Source: Monoplex corrugatus | Taxonomy: Eukaryota > Mollusca > Gastropoda > Littorinimorpha > Ranellidae | Assembly: GCA_030674185.1 (NCBI GenBank) | Contig: JAPXFY010000026.1 | Coordinates: forward strand, 57,190,109-57,254,108 | Direction of reading: 5' to 3' | Length of the DNA stretch: 64,000 nt | Shown here: in pieces, positions 1 to 13,222 of the stretch | How positions within the stretch are numbered: the stretch's first letter is position 1 | How the letters are laid out: the number at the start of each line of letters is the position of its first letter | The notes under the pieces: model-generated | Seen by the model: only the letters and a program-made list of their open reading frames with translations | Database searches by the model: none | Told to the model about the DNA's origin: nothing | Made by a program: the position numbers and the translations under genes

Positions 1-136
1 TGATTTTACGTCCCTGAAGTGATGACCTCACATTTTCCATGATGCAGAATTCATGTCATAGTGGATTTACCTGCAAGTTTGTTTGCACGCTCATTTCCCT
101 TCACACTTCTAAGCATGCCATGTGTTATAACAAAAA

Positions 137-942
137 TTTGCAGTTTTGTTTACTAGACAGATTACGACGTGAAGCAATGAATGAGAGTGATCCTCGAAAA
201 ACTATTTAGTTAACAAAACTGCAAAAAAAATTTTATACACACAACACTACAATGTAGTCATCTGGCTAAATGCTTCATGCTAGTCAGAGTTCCTACCCCA
301 CTTTCCTATTTTTGAAGTAGAATCACAAGAGTCTATAAGGATGAATGCTTGACTCTCTTTTATCTCAACAATCATCTACTGAAGCTCACCATTTCATAGC
401 ATGTATGACAGCTACAATTTCCATTGTTAGTCTGCAGGCTGTGATATTCTTTTCTTTAGTGGTGTCTTTGTTCTGTCAGACAGTCACGCCCCATCAAGAT
501 TTGTTACTGAGGACTGAGCCATCTGTGTGCATAACACCTTTGGGGTTGCAGCTTATTTGCTTGATGCATAAGCTTTCATTCTCGCTCACGACAGCATCTC
601 CCTGGATGTTTTGGTCTGACTGTTTTACATTTGATAAACAATTTGGATAGTTTTCCTTTTCCTTTTGTCCCTTTCAGTTCATGCATGCTGTGTAGATTCT
701 TGTGCCTGTATCTATTGTGATTTTTGTTGTTTTGACGATCTTCAGATCTTGTGAAGCAGATTTTCCAACTTTTCCAGTATTGTGAAATATATGCCTTTAC
801 CTGTTTTATTTTACATCTTGACTGTATAGTAGGAAGATCACAGAGGTACCATACAGTCTCTGTGGGGTGTCTTCTGTGGTTTCAAGTATCACTCTCATTC
901 ATTGCTTCATTTATAATCTATCTAGTTAACAAAACTGCCATT
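137..942. mobile_element. Candidate foldback/TIR element
   Basis: Bases 137-191 and 888-942 are imperfect inverted repeats of about 55 bp. The first 22 bases of the pair (ATCACTCTCATTCATTGCTT read from 888) match exactly, and overall roughly 47 of 55 match. A second short copy of the inner motif TTAACAAAACTGC lies at about 207-220. The interior encodes no protein I recognise. This looks like a non-autonomous DNA element or a foldback; no clear target-site duplication was seen. Confidence 0.4.
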
Positions 943-983
943 TTTTAAATATATATACACACTACAAAACACATCCAGTGTTG

Positions 984-1091
<108 letters not shown>

Positions 1092-3450
1092 TCACGTCAT
1101 GTCCTTGACTATGCACAACGCACACTTCATGTCATGGTCCTTGATTACACACAACACACACTTCATGTCATGTCCTTGATTACACACAACACAGACTTCG
1201 TGTTATGTACTCGACTCTGCACAACACATGCCATGTCATGTTCTTGACTACACAAAACAACACTTCATATCATATCCTTGACTACACACAACACATACTT
1301 CATGTCATTCCTTGACTACACACAACACACACTTCATGTCATGTCCTTGACTACACACAACACACACTTCATGTCCTTGATTATACACAACATATACTGA
1401 TATAGTTCATGTAATGCCTCTGTCTACACACAACACACAATTCATCTCATGTCCCTGACTACACATGACACACAATTTGTGTCATGACCACCAAAGACAC
1501 AGTTCACATCATGTCTCTAACTACACAGAATCGATACAGTTCATGTCGCATCTCTGACTACACACAACACGTAGTTAATGTCATGTCCCTGAATATACAC
1601 AATCAATACACAGTTGACATCATGTCCATAACTACACACTATTAATACACAGTTCATGTCATGTCCATGACAACACACAACACACAGTTCATGTCATGTC
1701 CATGACCACAAACAATCGACACACACTTCATGTCATGTTTCTGACTACACACAATTAACACACAGTTCATGTCATAATCCAAACTACACACAATTAACAC
1801 ATGGTTCATGTCATAAACCTGACTACATATAATCAACACACAGTTCATGTCATAATCCGGACTACACACAATTAACACATCAGTTCATGTCATAATCCAG
1901 ACTACACACAATTAACACAGTTCATGTCATAATCCAGACTACACATAATCAACACACAGTTCATGTCATAATCCAGACTACACACAATCAACACACAGTT
2001 CATGTCATAATCTTGACTACACACAATCAACACACAGTTCATGTCATAATCGGACTACACACAATCAACACACAGTTCATGTCATAATTCAGACTATACA
2101 CAATCAACACACAGTTCATGTTATAATTCAGACTACACACAATCAACACACAGTTCATGTCATAATCTTGACTACACGCAATCAACACACAGTTCATGTC
2201 ATAAACCGGACTACACACAATCAACACACAGTTCATGTCATAATCCGGACTACACACAATCAACACACAGTTCATGTCATAAACCAGACTACACACAATC
2301 AACACACAGTTCATCATATCATAAACCTGACTACACACAATCAACACACAGTTCATCATATCATAAACCTGACTACACACAATCAACACACAGTTCATGT
2401 CATAAACCTGACCACACACAATCAACACACAGTTCATGTCATAAACCTGACTACACACAATCAACACAGTTCATGTCATAATCCAGACTACACACAATCA
2501 ACACACAGTTCATGTCATAAACCTGACTACACACAATCAACACACAGTTCATGTCATAAACCTGACTACACACAATCAACACACAGTTCATGTCATAATT
2601 CAGACTACACACAACCAACACACAGTTCATGTCATAATCCAGACTACACACAATCAACACACAGTTCATGTCATAATCCAGACTACACACAACCAACACA
2701 CAGTTCATGTCATAATCAGACTACACACAATCAACACACAGTTCATGTCATAATTCAGACTACACACAATCAATGCACAGTTCATGTCATAATCCAGACT
2801 ACACACAATCAACATACAGTCCATGTCATAAACCTGACTACACACAATCAACACACAGTTCATGTCATATACCTGACTACACACAATCAACACACAGTTC
2901 ATGTCATATACCTGACTACACGCAATCAACATACAGTCCATGTCATATGCTTGACTACACACAGCACACAGTTCATGTCATATACCTGACTACACGCAAT
3001 CAACATACAGTACATGTCATATGCTTGACTACACACAGCACACAGTTCAAGTCATGTCCATAACTACTCACAACACATAATTCATGTCCCAACTACACAC
3101 AACACACAGTTTATGTCCCCAATTACATACAATCAAAATTTATGTCCCCGACTACATGCAATCAACACACAGTTCATGTCATTTCCCTGCCCACACACAA
3201 CACACAGTTCATGTCATGTCCCTGACTATACACAGCACACAGTTCGTGTCACATCACTGACTACACACAACACAATTCATATGTTCCTGACTACACACAA
3301 TACATAGTTCATGACATGTTCCTGACTACACACAACACACGGTTCATGTTATGTCACTAACTACATAAAACACAGTTCATGCCATGTCTCTGAGACTCAT
3401 AGGCCCTAATCAACACACTGTACAGTTCATGTAATGTCCCTGACGACGCT
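1092..3450. repeat. 39-bp minisatellite array
   Basis: Some 55-60 copies of a unit containing GTTCATGTCATAATC, GACTACACACAATC and AACACACA. Copies are nearly uniform (39 bp, sometimes 36 or 42) from about 1850 to 2960 and decay towards both ends. The period is a multiple of three, so both strands show long open frames. These carry no family signature and are not genes. Confidence 0.9.
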
Positions 3451-4534
3451 CACTAAAACAATTCACATTGTGTCACTGATTAAAGTACTCACAACAATAT
3501 GACATTATGAACCGGTAGTGTGAGCTGATTGTATGTAGTCAGTGACACAGTATATATGACATGACACCAACTGTGTATTATGTCACTGACTACAGTATGT
3601 ATTCACAGCCTATATTAATTTATAATTATTATACAATGAATGAACTGTTCCTTTCATATTACCAGCTCACAGTCCTCGTTCAGTCTAATGTTTCTTTACA
3701 TGCTTAAAACTTTGAACTAAGTCTGTTAGGCCTATGTCAGTACGTGTCTTTGAAAAATCACCGTGGTTGAACCAGTCCAGTGATTCTTTCAATTCGCTGA
3801 TAATCTAATTTCGTCTGAGATCTGCTGCAAGGCTGAAATGCAGACATAACAGTACAAACCCTTCATCCACAAATAATACATAATACTCCCTTCTGCCAGA
3901 AATAAGCAACGCTGCTGTGTGTTGTCACGGTGACACTCGACACATTCACTGTCATACTGACTAAATATGACTGACATCGTCACATTGTGATCGTCACTTG
4001 CAATGGCAGTGTCACCGACACGGCATTCACACAATATATAAACAAAACGGATGCGACAATTTTCCACTTTTGTAAGTTTACCTTAATCGGGAACCCATTC
4101 TGTCAGTTTAATCAATCGCCCTGCAGACGCTGCTGAAAGCAGTGAGGCTATTCGGTAGTGTCCAGACTGCTGTCACTTTCAGCATTATCTTATTTTTTAT
4201 TTTTGGTCAACTACGAGAGCGGAAGTACTCCCTCGTCTGCCATTTTGACGACACATTATCACGTGACATGGCATCCGGAAGGTTTATGCCACTGCCAGGC
4301 TTCACAAGCCCCTCGCGTCTTTAACACGGAAGTGTCTGTTTGATCGATAAATGACACCGATGCTGAGATAATGGCATTGAAGTTCAGTCTGACAAGGTCT
4401 GTAACACTGACTGACTTAGTGTTAGCAGACGATATCAATGACAAGGGAGGGAAATAGAATGGACTACTTCGTTGTATGAGTAGAGGTATTGTCCCTTTGA
4501 AGATTTAACCATACAATGCCTAAAAATTAAGAGT
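3451..4534. other. No recognised feature
   Basis: Unique-looking AT-rich sequence. The only open frames are shorter than 100 codons, and none matches a family I know. No RNA gene or mobile-element end was recognised. Confidence 0.5.
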
Positions 4535-4870
4535 TGAGTTTGTTCAAGGAGGATGTATCGCACTCAGATAAATCCATATGCACTCCACCCAAATTTGCCA
4601 GCAATTATCTGGCAAACTCCTTTAGCCTGCGTAAAATCACACGCGCTGATAAATCTTGGAAGAGCGTGTACCTATCATCGCAATAGGTACGATGCACTTC
4701 GGGAAGGGGGTTTGTGAAACACACCAGGCTGATTCCACCAGAATGACTGGAGCAATAGGATGGGCAGCGAACAGCCAGTTTTTTGTGTTTCAGGGTGGGA
4801 CTGAACTCGAGGCATAAATACCAGATAAAGTAAAACAACAACAACAAAACACTGTACTGTGGTTTGTTGT
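4535..4870 (+). mobile_element. SINE-like dispersed repeat fragment
   Basis: It contains TTCAAGGAGG followed by CAGATAAATCCATATGCACT and then TTATCTGGCAAA. This resembles the body of a SINE common in snail genomes, in which TTTCAG repeats precede CTCAAGGAGGCGTCACTGCG. A related piece is at 53873-54010. Assignment is from memory of the family and boundaries are approximate. Confidence 0.45.
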
Positions 4871-4889
4871 CTACCATAGCTCTATTTTT

Positions 4890-5175
4890 TTTAGTTTCAG
4901 TTTCAGTTTCTCAAGATGACGTCTCCGTGCTCGGAATGAATTCCATGTGCACTAACGTCACAGGTGCCATGTGATGGAGAAGATCTAGAATGATCACGGC
5001 ACAAGCCTTAAGCCTGTACATAAACCCACAAGCTGGCCAGGTCCTGTGGTCCTACCTAGATAGTGCCATAACTCTGGGGTCGTAGGGGAGTGAGAAGGCA
5101 GAGACCTCAACTTTTCCCGGGGCCAGCACCACGAGGGCGGCGCCCACCCACCCCCTCCCTCGCTTCAAATTCATA

Positions 5176-5206
<31 letters not shown>

Positions 5207-5545
5207 CCGAGACTTCACAAAGGCAAGAAAGCTAATTGGTCTTCAAGGGGTGGGACCTGGGAAGTCAACCTATCTCTCCAATGTTTTTATACCAAGACAG
5301 CCAGGCAATGCCCTGCTCTTCACGATTTTCAACTGCCGTGGGATCTTTAGCGTACGCAGCCAGATCGCACACGGGTCCGACTCGTTTATTGTCCCCTTCC
5401 GAAGGACAAGACGTTCAGTTCAATTAAACGGTCAAACTGAGGAGAAAAGTCGAGGTCTCTACGAGGAGCGAACCCTGAAACCTTGTGTTCAGTTATTGGC
5501 AGGTGAACGTCTGAACCATTTTGGCACTCTTCTACCTATTTTTTG
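4890..5545 (+). mobile_element. SINE-like element with TTTCAG-repeat head
   Basis: It begins with three tandem TTTCAG units and CTCAAGATGACGTC, continues through a T-rich run (about 5179-5206), and ends with a GC-richer part holding CTGCCGTGGGATCTTTAGCG. That last motif is familiar from the 3' half of molluscan SINE/LINE-derived repeats. Possibly two elements joined at the T run. No intact protein is encoded. Confidence 0.45.
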
Positions 5546-5814
5546 AAATGCAATATATATTCCAGTTTGATCACCACAAATTTTATCATCTCCAGCTGAA
5601 TGTTATGATGAGGCTTTTCTCCAGCCATTTATGTGACATCAGATGTATGCAGCACCTGCAGCGGTTTGTTGGTTTGTTTTTCTATCGTTTTGTTTAACAC
5701 AAAAGTAATAATTTTGATAGTGACACCGCCATGGGCATATAGGCGAGTGTCTGTCAGTCTATGAAGAAAAAAAATGTCAATACGAATAACTCGGGTGTTT
5801 GTGGAGGATAAAGT

Positions 5815-6103
5815 AGGCCTCTTGATGGAGGCAGACACAAGAAGATCATTCATAAGGAAAATTAGGAAAAGACAGGCAACATTTATAGGCCATTTTATGA
5901 GGAAGGGGGATTTGGAGCACCTGGTCACAACGGGAAAGCTGGAGGGAAAGAGAGCACCAGGGAGAGAATGCTGGACGGACTTGCAGAGTGGCTGGGGATG
6001 GGGAGGGTGGGGGAGATGCTGGGGGCAACGAGAGATAGAGATGGTTGGAAGTCCATGGTCGCCAACGCCATGCGGCAGGGCACCTGATGATGATGATGAA
6101 AGT
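5815..6103 (+). mobile_element. LINE family 2, 3' end (RT C-terminus)
   Basis: Reads in frame LMEADTRRSFIRKIRKRQA, then FIGHFMRKGDLEHLVTTGKL, and ends with an APD variant of the usual RQGT stop followed by the TGATGATGATGA tail. It is the C-terminal end of a non-LTR retrotransposon polyprotein, 5'-truncated. Other copies are at 10386, 21690 and 41683. A minus-strand scrap of the same family (TTTTCTTTGCTGTCC) follows at 6106-6165, so the locus is rearranged. Confidence 0.75.
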
Positions 6104-6195
6104 AGGCCTGTCTCCTTTGTTTTTCTTTGCTGTCCGTGAAACTTAACATTCCTCTTAGAACGAGACAGCCTTGAAATCAGCAAACACAAAACGAA

Positions 6196-6460
6196 CATTA
6201 ATGAAGAAGATCGCAAAAAAAAATCAAACAACTTTCATAGGACGTTTTATGAGCAAGAGAAATTTGAGACCTACCCATAACAAAATATCCAGATGGAAAA
6301 AGAGCACAAGGTAGACCCAGGGAGAAAATATTAGATATTCTTGCAAAGTCGACGGGCACAATAAGAGAAGGAGATAACGTTTGAGCAAGAAAAGATAGAT
6401 TCGTACGAAGGGCCATGATCGCCAATGTCATGTGGCTAAGCACATGATAAAGATGACAGT
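6196..6460 (+). mobile_element. Diverged LINE family 2 fragment
   Basis: Bases match the same 3' region as the copy just upstream (AAGATCGCA..., CATAGGACGTTTTATGAGCA, GTAGACCCAGGGAGAA, ATGATCGCCAATG) but with frameshifts. It is older than its neighbour and non-functional. Confidence 0.6.
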
Positions 6461-6669
6461 AGGCCTAACACATTGATTTGAAGGTTTCTGCTCAATGCAC
6501 ATATAGGGTGACAGCAGTACCAAGCCAGGTGGATGGAGCTATGATATGTTTACAGAGTCCCAGCTGTTCATATTATGAAAATCAAATGAAGACAAATGTC
6601 TCATATTATATGAAGTAAATGTACATAGATTGTTACAGCCCCAAGAGAGGGAAAGAAGAGCTGTCTCTT

Positions 6670-7500
6670 TTGTAATGGTACGAACAGACAAAAACAAGCA
6701 GGCAAAATAGACCTTTTGTAATGGTACGACCAGACAAAACAAGCAGGCAAAATAGACCTTTTGTAATGGTACGACCAGACAAAAACAAGCAGGCAAAATA
6801 GACCTTTTGTAATGGTACGACCAGACAAAAACAAGCAGGCAAAATAGACCTTTTGTAATGGTACGAACAGACAAAAACAAGCAGGCAAAATAGACCTTTT
6901 GTAATGGTACGAACAGACAAAAACAAGCAGGCAAAATAGACCTTTTGTAATGGTACGAACAGACAAAAACAAGCAGGCAAAATAGACCTTTTGTAATGGT
7001 ACGAACAGACAAAAACAAGCAGGCAAAATAGACCTTTTGTAATGGTACGACCAGACAAAAACAAGCAGGCAAAATAGACCTTTTGTAATGGTACGACCAG
7101 ACAAAAACAAGCAGGCAAAATAGACCTTTTGTAATGGTACGAACAGACAAAAACAAGCAGGCAAAATAGACCTTTTGTAATGGTACGACCAGACAAAAAC
7201 AAGCAGGCAAAATAGACCTTTTGTAATGGTACGACCAGACAAAAACAAGCAGGCAAAATAGACCTTTTGTAATGGTACGACCAGACAAAAACAAGCAGGC
7301 AAAATAGACCTTTTGTAATGGTACGACCAGACAAAAACAAGCAGGCAAAATAGACCTTTTGTAATGGTACGACCAGACAAAAACAAGCAGGCAAAATAGA
7401 CCTTTTGTAATGGTACGAACAGACAAAAACAAGCAGGCAAAATAGACCTTTTGTAATGGTACGAACAGACAAAAACAAGCAGGCAAAATAGACCTTTTAT
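6670..7500. repeat. 46-bp minisatellite array
   Basis: About 18 nearly identical copies of a 46-bp unit (GACCTTTTGTAATGGTACGA, then CAGACAAAAACAAGCAGGCA, then AAATA). Units differ mainly at one site, ACGACCAG versus ACGAACAG. Because 46 is not divisible by three and no frame of the minus strand has a stop, all three minus frames stay open across the array. This is a composition effect, not a gene. Confidence 0.95.
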
Positions 7501-8469
7501 TCGACAAAATAAACTGTCTGGTTTAAAAACACAAAACGAAACAGAAATGTGTCAATGAAGAAAAAGAAACAAATATGGAAAGAAGAAAGACTGCTGGGGA
7601 TTGGGAAGCGGCACAGGAGACTCACTGAGTGTTTTGTTGGGTCCTTCAGCAGGTCATGTGTTCATTCTGTGTACAACTCTTTAGGTCTACCTGCTGGTTG
7701 GGTCAGCAAGAACAGAAGGCTGTTATGGAGACACCCTTCTGTCTCTCTCTTGGGGCTATGGCAATCCATTTACATTAATTTGCTTTATAACAATGAGAGT
7801 GTTTGTGTGTAAGCAGTTGTTGTTGCTTTGTTTTTGTTAGTCTATTAACTTAAATAAATATAAGTCAGGTGCCTGCGGACTTTCAGGCCTTAAAGGAAAA
7901 AAGAAAAAAAAGAAGAAAAAAAAAGAAAAAGAAAAAAGAAAAAAAAGAAAAAGAAAGAAAGGAAGGAAGGAAGAAAACAGCATTATGAGGACGGTGCCCA
8001 TCTCCTCTCCCTCTCTGCGTTGCCTTCCCCAATTCTGCACAGAAACGGGCGCCCATTCACACCTACATCTGGGCTGCATGTCGGACACACACAAAGCTTA
8101 CCTGGGGTCAGCATGGAACCCGATAACGTGTACAGCCACACTGGACTGTAGGGACAATTTTAATAAAGGATTTTCCAGCAGACCAAAATAAAATCTGGTG
8201 ATGATAGTGGTAGTAGTATGAATATGTGTGGTGTGTGTCTAGTGTGGTGGTGGTGGTGGTGGTACCAGACTGCGAGGGGTAATTGTAATGAAGGGAGATA
8301 TGTCTGCATGTCCGTATGGAACTTGTGTAACGTGTACAACCACGCTGGAAGTTTCTTTGCACGGAGTCTGCAGTTCTTTCATTTCCTTCTTACAGAGACT
8401 CTTTTGTTCCTCACAGAAAACCAGGTCATGCTGTTTGTGTCACGGCACACTGCTGTCTTTGTGTGACTG
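7501..8469. other. No gene recognised; purine tract
   Basis: Unique-looking sequence with a purine-only tract (AAAAGAAAAAG type) at about 7893-7977 and a short TGG-rich run near 8245. No protein family or RNA gene was recognised. Confidence 0.45.
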
Positions 8470-9650
8470 TATTGCTACTATGCACATGTCTGCCACGTAC
8501 ATGTACATAGCGACATAGATATAAGTAGTACATAGATTGGCAACGCATATTGTCTCTGTGTGACTGTATTGCTACTATGCACATGTCTGCCACGTACATG
8601 TACATAGCGACATAGATATAAGTTGTACATAGATTGGCAACGCATATTGTCTCTGTGTGACTGTATTGCTACTATGCACATGTCTGCCACGTACATGTAC
8701 ATAGCGACATAGATATAAGTAGCCTAGTACATAGATTGGCAACGCATATTGTCTCTGTGTGGCTCTATTGCTACAGTGCATATGTCTGCCACATACATGT
8801 ACATAGCGACATAGATATAAGTAGTACATAGATTGGCAACGCATATTGTCTCTGTGTGGCTCTATTGCTACAGTGCATATGTCTGCCACATACATGTACA
8901 TAGCGACATAGATATAAGTAGTACACAGATTGGCAAGGCATCTTGTCTCTGTATTGCTACAGTGCATATGTCTGCCACGTACATATACATAGCGATACAG
9001 ATATAAGTAGTACACAGATTGGCAAGGCATCTTGTCTGTGTGGCTCTATTGCTACAGTGCATAGGTCTGCCACGTATATGCACATAACGACATAGATATA
9101 AGTAGTACACAGATTGGCAAGGCATCTTGTCTCTGTATTGCTACAGTGCATATGTCTGCCACGTACATATACATAGCGACATAGATATAAAAAGTGCACA
9201 GATTGGCAAGGCATCTTGTCTCTGTATGGCTCTGTATCACCCTGTTTTTGTGCAACTTACTGGTACAGTGCATGGGTCTGCCATGTACGTGTACATAGAT
9301 ATAAACGTACATGTACATAGATATGTTGTGCAAAGACTGGCAACGCACTCTTGTCTTTGTGTGACTGTACTGGTGCAGTACATGGGTCTGCCACGTACAC
9401 ATGGTGACATACACATAGTGACATATATATATAAGTAGTACACAAATTGGCAACACACCCTGTCATTGTGTATCTGTTGGTACAGTGCCAAGGCCTGTCA
9501 CTTACACGTAGGCTATACATGTATAGGCGTAAGTACTAAGTAGTATACAGATTGGCAATGCACCCTGTCTTCATGTGACTGCCACATTCATGTACACAGA
9601 TAAGTAATACACAGAATAGCAACGTATCCTGTCTTTGTGTACTTCGTATC
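8470..9650. repeat. ~97-bp minisatellite array
   Basis: About 12 copies of a unit of about 97 bp (shortened variants near 83-90 bp) containing CACATGTCTGCCACGTACAT, GCGACATAGATATAAGTAG and GATTGGCAACGCATATTGTC. Copies are near-identical at the left and decay to the right. Confidence 0.9.
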
Positions 9651-9689
9651 GGTACAGTGCATGGGCTTGCTCCATAAATGTCTTCTTCT

Positions 9690-10385
9690 TAATCTTCCTC
9701 CTATTTCCTCAACTGTTCAGAATCACTGGATGCTTGCACTAAAGAATTGTTCACCAAATTCCTCCAACTCGGTCAGACGTGTGCCAAAGCCTAGGTCTCC
9801 GCAAATGGCTTCACTGACCATTCCGCAATGTTATCTATCTTTATTTTTGTTCTTTCTTCCCATCCATCTCTGTCTCTCAACAGCTCCATGAAGGACTGAT
9901 TTAGCAATGTCATTGGGTCTTGTTACATGGCCATATCAACGTAGTTTTCCTTTCTGTCAGCAGATCATAACAAGATAAGATTTTATTTTAGCCCAGTGCA
10001 CAGACACAAGGAAAATGTTTTGGCTATGCATACAATCACACTCACACCTCACAACAATAACAATATTCAACATCATAAAAGACAAATTCGTCGGTCATCC
10101 ACAGAATCGAAGAAACACACACACACACACACTCACGCCACGGCGCCTACATCCGAGACACCTTAGCTGGCCACTTATGGTTCTGCCCTGCCGGCAAATT
10201 AACAGCGCGCATATGGGCCAGTGTGCTGTTTGATGGTTTGGCGCACTTGTTCACTGGTGATATGATCAGAGAATCTGATGTTTAGTATCTCGTGACATTT
10301 CATTTCCATGGTTTGGATTTATCTTACCAAATCTGCTATGAGCGTCCATGTCTCATGTACATACAGGAAGGTGGAATGCAGTCAA
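9690..10385 (-). mobile_element. Decayed LINE RT C-terminal fragments
   Basis: Read on the minus strand, 9890-9960 gives KLRxYGHVTRPNDIAKSVL-like sequence and 10300-10385 gives YVHETWTL. These are the GH(V/M)xR and CE(T/A)WT motifs found near the end of RTE-like non-LTR reverse transcriptases. The pieces are separated by a repeat shared with 21380-21640 (CGGCGC...ATCCGAGA...GCCGGC). Heavily mutated. Confidence 0.5.
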
Positions 10386-10770
10386 TCATCATCATCATCA
10401 GGTGCCCTGCCGCATGGTGTTGGTGACCATGGACTTCCAACCATCTCTATCTCTCGTTGCCCCCAGCATCTCCCCCACCCTCCTCATCCCCAGCCACTCT
10501 GCAAGTCCGTCCAGCATTCTCTCCCTGGGTTTACCTGGTGCTCTCTTTCCTTCCAGATTTCCCGTTGTGACCAGGTGCTCCAAATCCCCCTTCCTCATAA
10601 AATGGCCTATAAATGTTGCTTGTCTTTTCCTAATCTTCCTTATGAGTGATCTACTTGTGTCTGCCTCCATCAAGACTGTCTCGTTTTTCTTTGCTGTCCA
10701 TGGAACTCTCAACATTCTTCTGAGAAACCACATCTCGGCTGCCTCGATCCTGCTCTGGCTTGCTGGAATG
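10386..10770 (-). mobile_element. LINE family 2, 3' end
   Basis: On the minus strand it encodes MLRVPWTAKKNETVLMEAD, RSLIRKIRKRQATFIGHFMR and ends MVTNTMRQGT stop. The TGATGATGATGATGA tail is seen here as TCATCATCATCATCA at 10386-10400. The frame is open for 111 codons, so it is relatively young. It is the same family as the copies at 5815, 21690 and 41683. Confidence 0.8.
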
Positions 10771-10959
10771 CATTAGTGCATCTAAAAGCCTGATTTTTGT
10801 TTCACAGAGCTATGTTGTCATTTCACACAGGTTTCAGCAACGACATTGCTGGTGTTGTCTTTGCTGTCCTTGAGATTTTAAGAGTAGTGAGTGAGTGAGT
10901 GAGTGTATGTGTGTGTGTGTGCGCGAGTGTGTGTGATTTGTGTTTGTGTGTGTTGTGAT

Positions 10960-11284
10960 GTTATTGTTATTGTTACTGTTGTTTAAAGCCCAGCCGACTG
11001 CGTAGAGCCATATCAGGGCTATAACCGTCTAAAAACATACAAAATTTCAACAGGAAAAAAAAAATTAAGTACACATATCAATGCATTTGCGCACATAATC
11101 TAAGGAGATGCCCTGACGTTGACCACTCCGTCCAATTTATCTCACAGGGGAAATTTTAAAAAACACACCACCTGAATTCAAATTTACGCATACATAAGGA
11201 CACCAAAACATATATAAAAACAGGCATGAATTACCTAAAGTTGCTTCCACATATCTCACCTCTCTAGAGCCAAAAATGCACTTA
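10960..11284. other. Dispersed repeat, unclassified
   Basis: AAAGCCCAGCCGACTGCG followed by GAGCCATATCAGGGC resembles a motif often seen in snail repeats. No coding potential was recognised and boundaries are uncertain. Confidence 0.3.
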
Positions 11285-11480
11285 ATACATGTACCCAATT
11301 ATCAATCCTAAGAAAAAGTACAGAAGACTTTATCGAACACATGCAGGTGAATGGACCAGTAAGGCAGAAAATGAAAGGTAGAAATGACAGAAAGCAAAGC
11401 AACAAGGCAGAAACAGAGAGAGTGACAGAAAAGAGGAAATTTCTAGCACAGAATTTCCGGAAAGTGGGGACACTATTTAT
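11285..11480 (+). repeat. Dispersed repeat shared with 20.4-20.85 kb
   Basis: It contains AATCCTAAGAAAAAGTA, GGTGAATGGACCAGTAAGGC and TCTAGCACAGAATTTCCGG. The same series of blocks occurs at 20400-20850, where it is locally amplified. Unclassified interspersed element. Confidence 0.6.
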
Positions 11481-11668
11481 GTGTGTTGTGATGACTCAGG
11501 TAAAAGATGGATCATTAGAAAGCAGACAACTGACCAGTTTCACAGTCACACCAGTAGCCTACAACCCAGTAATAATGATACCATACAAACGTCTATATAT
11601 TTCCAAACGACTGTTTCGAAGTCACAAGAACCCAAAGACAGAGAGTGGGGTGGGAATAGACACACAGA

Positions 11669-12095
<427 letters not shown>

Positions 12096-12239
12096 TCCAC
12101 ACAGTGTGAAAAAAGCACAATTTTCATGAATAACATTGCTTTATTTTTCATACTGCATTACATGATTCACACCCTCCCCACCAATCCCTCCCCCTCCCTT
12201 TTTCAATAATGTAGTGATTATAAAGAATATGGCTGTACC

Positions 12240-12560
12240 TGCAACAAGACTGATGCACATGTACCTATATAAATACTAATCCATAGGCTGTATATACAGA
12301 CTCCATAGGCTGTGCTGACAGCCACAAGCCTATATCAACACCAGCCTATATAGGCCTATGGGCTGTATTTACAGCAATAAGGTTGGTGTACTTGTGCTTA
12401 TACATCCACACCAGCCTATGGGCTGTATTTATAGAAATAAATGCACATGTACCTATCTATGGGCTGTATTTATAGAAATAAGATTAATACACATGCACCT
12501 ATATAAACACCAGTCCACATTAATACACATGTACCGGTATAAATACCAGTCCATAGGGGA
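12240..12560. repeat. Degenerate tandem repeat
   Basis: Irregular copies of GGGCTGTATTTATAGAAATA and GCACATGTACCTATATAAA with CACCAGTCCA. About five units of 50-70 bp, old and uneven. Confidence 0.6.
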
Positions 12561-12651
12561 TACACCTGTATTGACAAAAAACATGACAATAAACATTTCC
12601 CATTCTAAGAGGCAGCAGATGTGAATGGACTGTGGTCCACTGAACCAGTGG

Positions 12652-12652
12652 T

Positions 12653-12704
<52 letters not shown>
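12652..12704. repeat. (AC)n microsatellite
   Basis: About 25 uninterrupted AC dinucleotides. Confidence 0.95.
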
Positions 12705-12707
<3 letters not shown>

Positions 12708-13222
12708 GACAACAACCAGTGACCTTAGTCAAGATAAAATGCCAAGTAAGGATTATTTGTCACAAAAGCAGCACTTGTGAAAATACAGCAAATGACAATG
12801 AGATCTTGTCCGTAATCAGAAATGAATGAAGTGGACGAAAAGAGGATCATAAAGTGAAACGATAATATGAATCAAGCGTCAGACGTGAATCATGTCAGTG
12901 AAGTGTATGAAGTGAATGAAGTGACTGGTGTCAAAGAGTGAATAATGTTAATGAAGTACATGAAGTGATATCAAGTCCATAAAATTGTATAATATGTATG
13001 ATGTAAACATACATGCTGCTGAGAGCCTCTCTCACTGTTTCTTTAAAGTGGTATCCAATTTTCTTCCACCAAACCAGCCCCAAAAAAGAATTTGAAAATA
13101 ACTGATAACATACACACACACACACACACATACCGGGACTTTGGTAATTTATCTTGTAAAAAAAATTAAAGTAGGCACACAGGGACAATTGGAAGCAGGA
13201 AAAACTAATTAACAGACAACAC
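12705..13222. other. No recognised feature
   Basis: AT-rich sequence with loose GAAGTG/AATGAAGTG recurrences at 12820-12970. No gene or element recognised. Confidence 0.45.

Noticed and set aside
345..650. 101-codon plus-strand open frame
   Set aside because: Hydrophobic but with no family match and no splice or promoter context; it is inside the candidate foldback element.
3789..4067. 92-codon minus-strand open frame
   Set aside because: No recognisable motif or neighbouring exon; length is within chance expectation.
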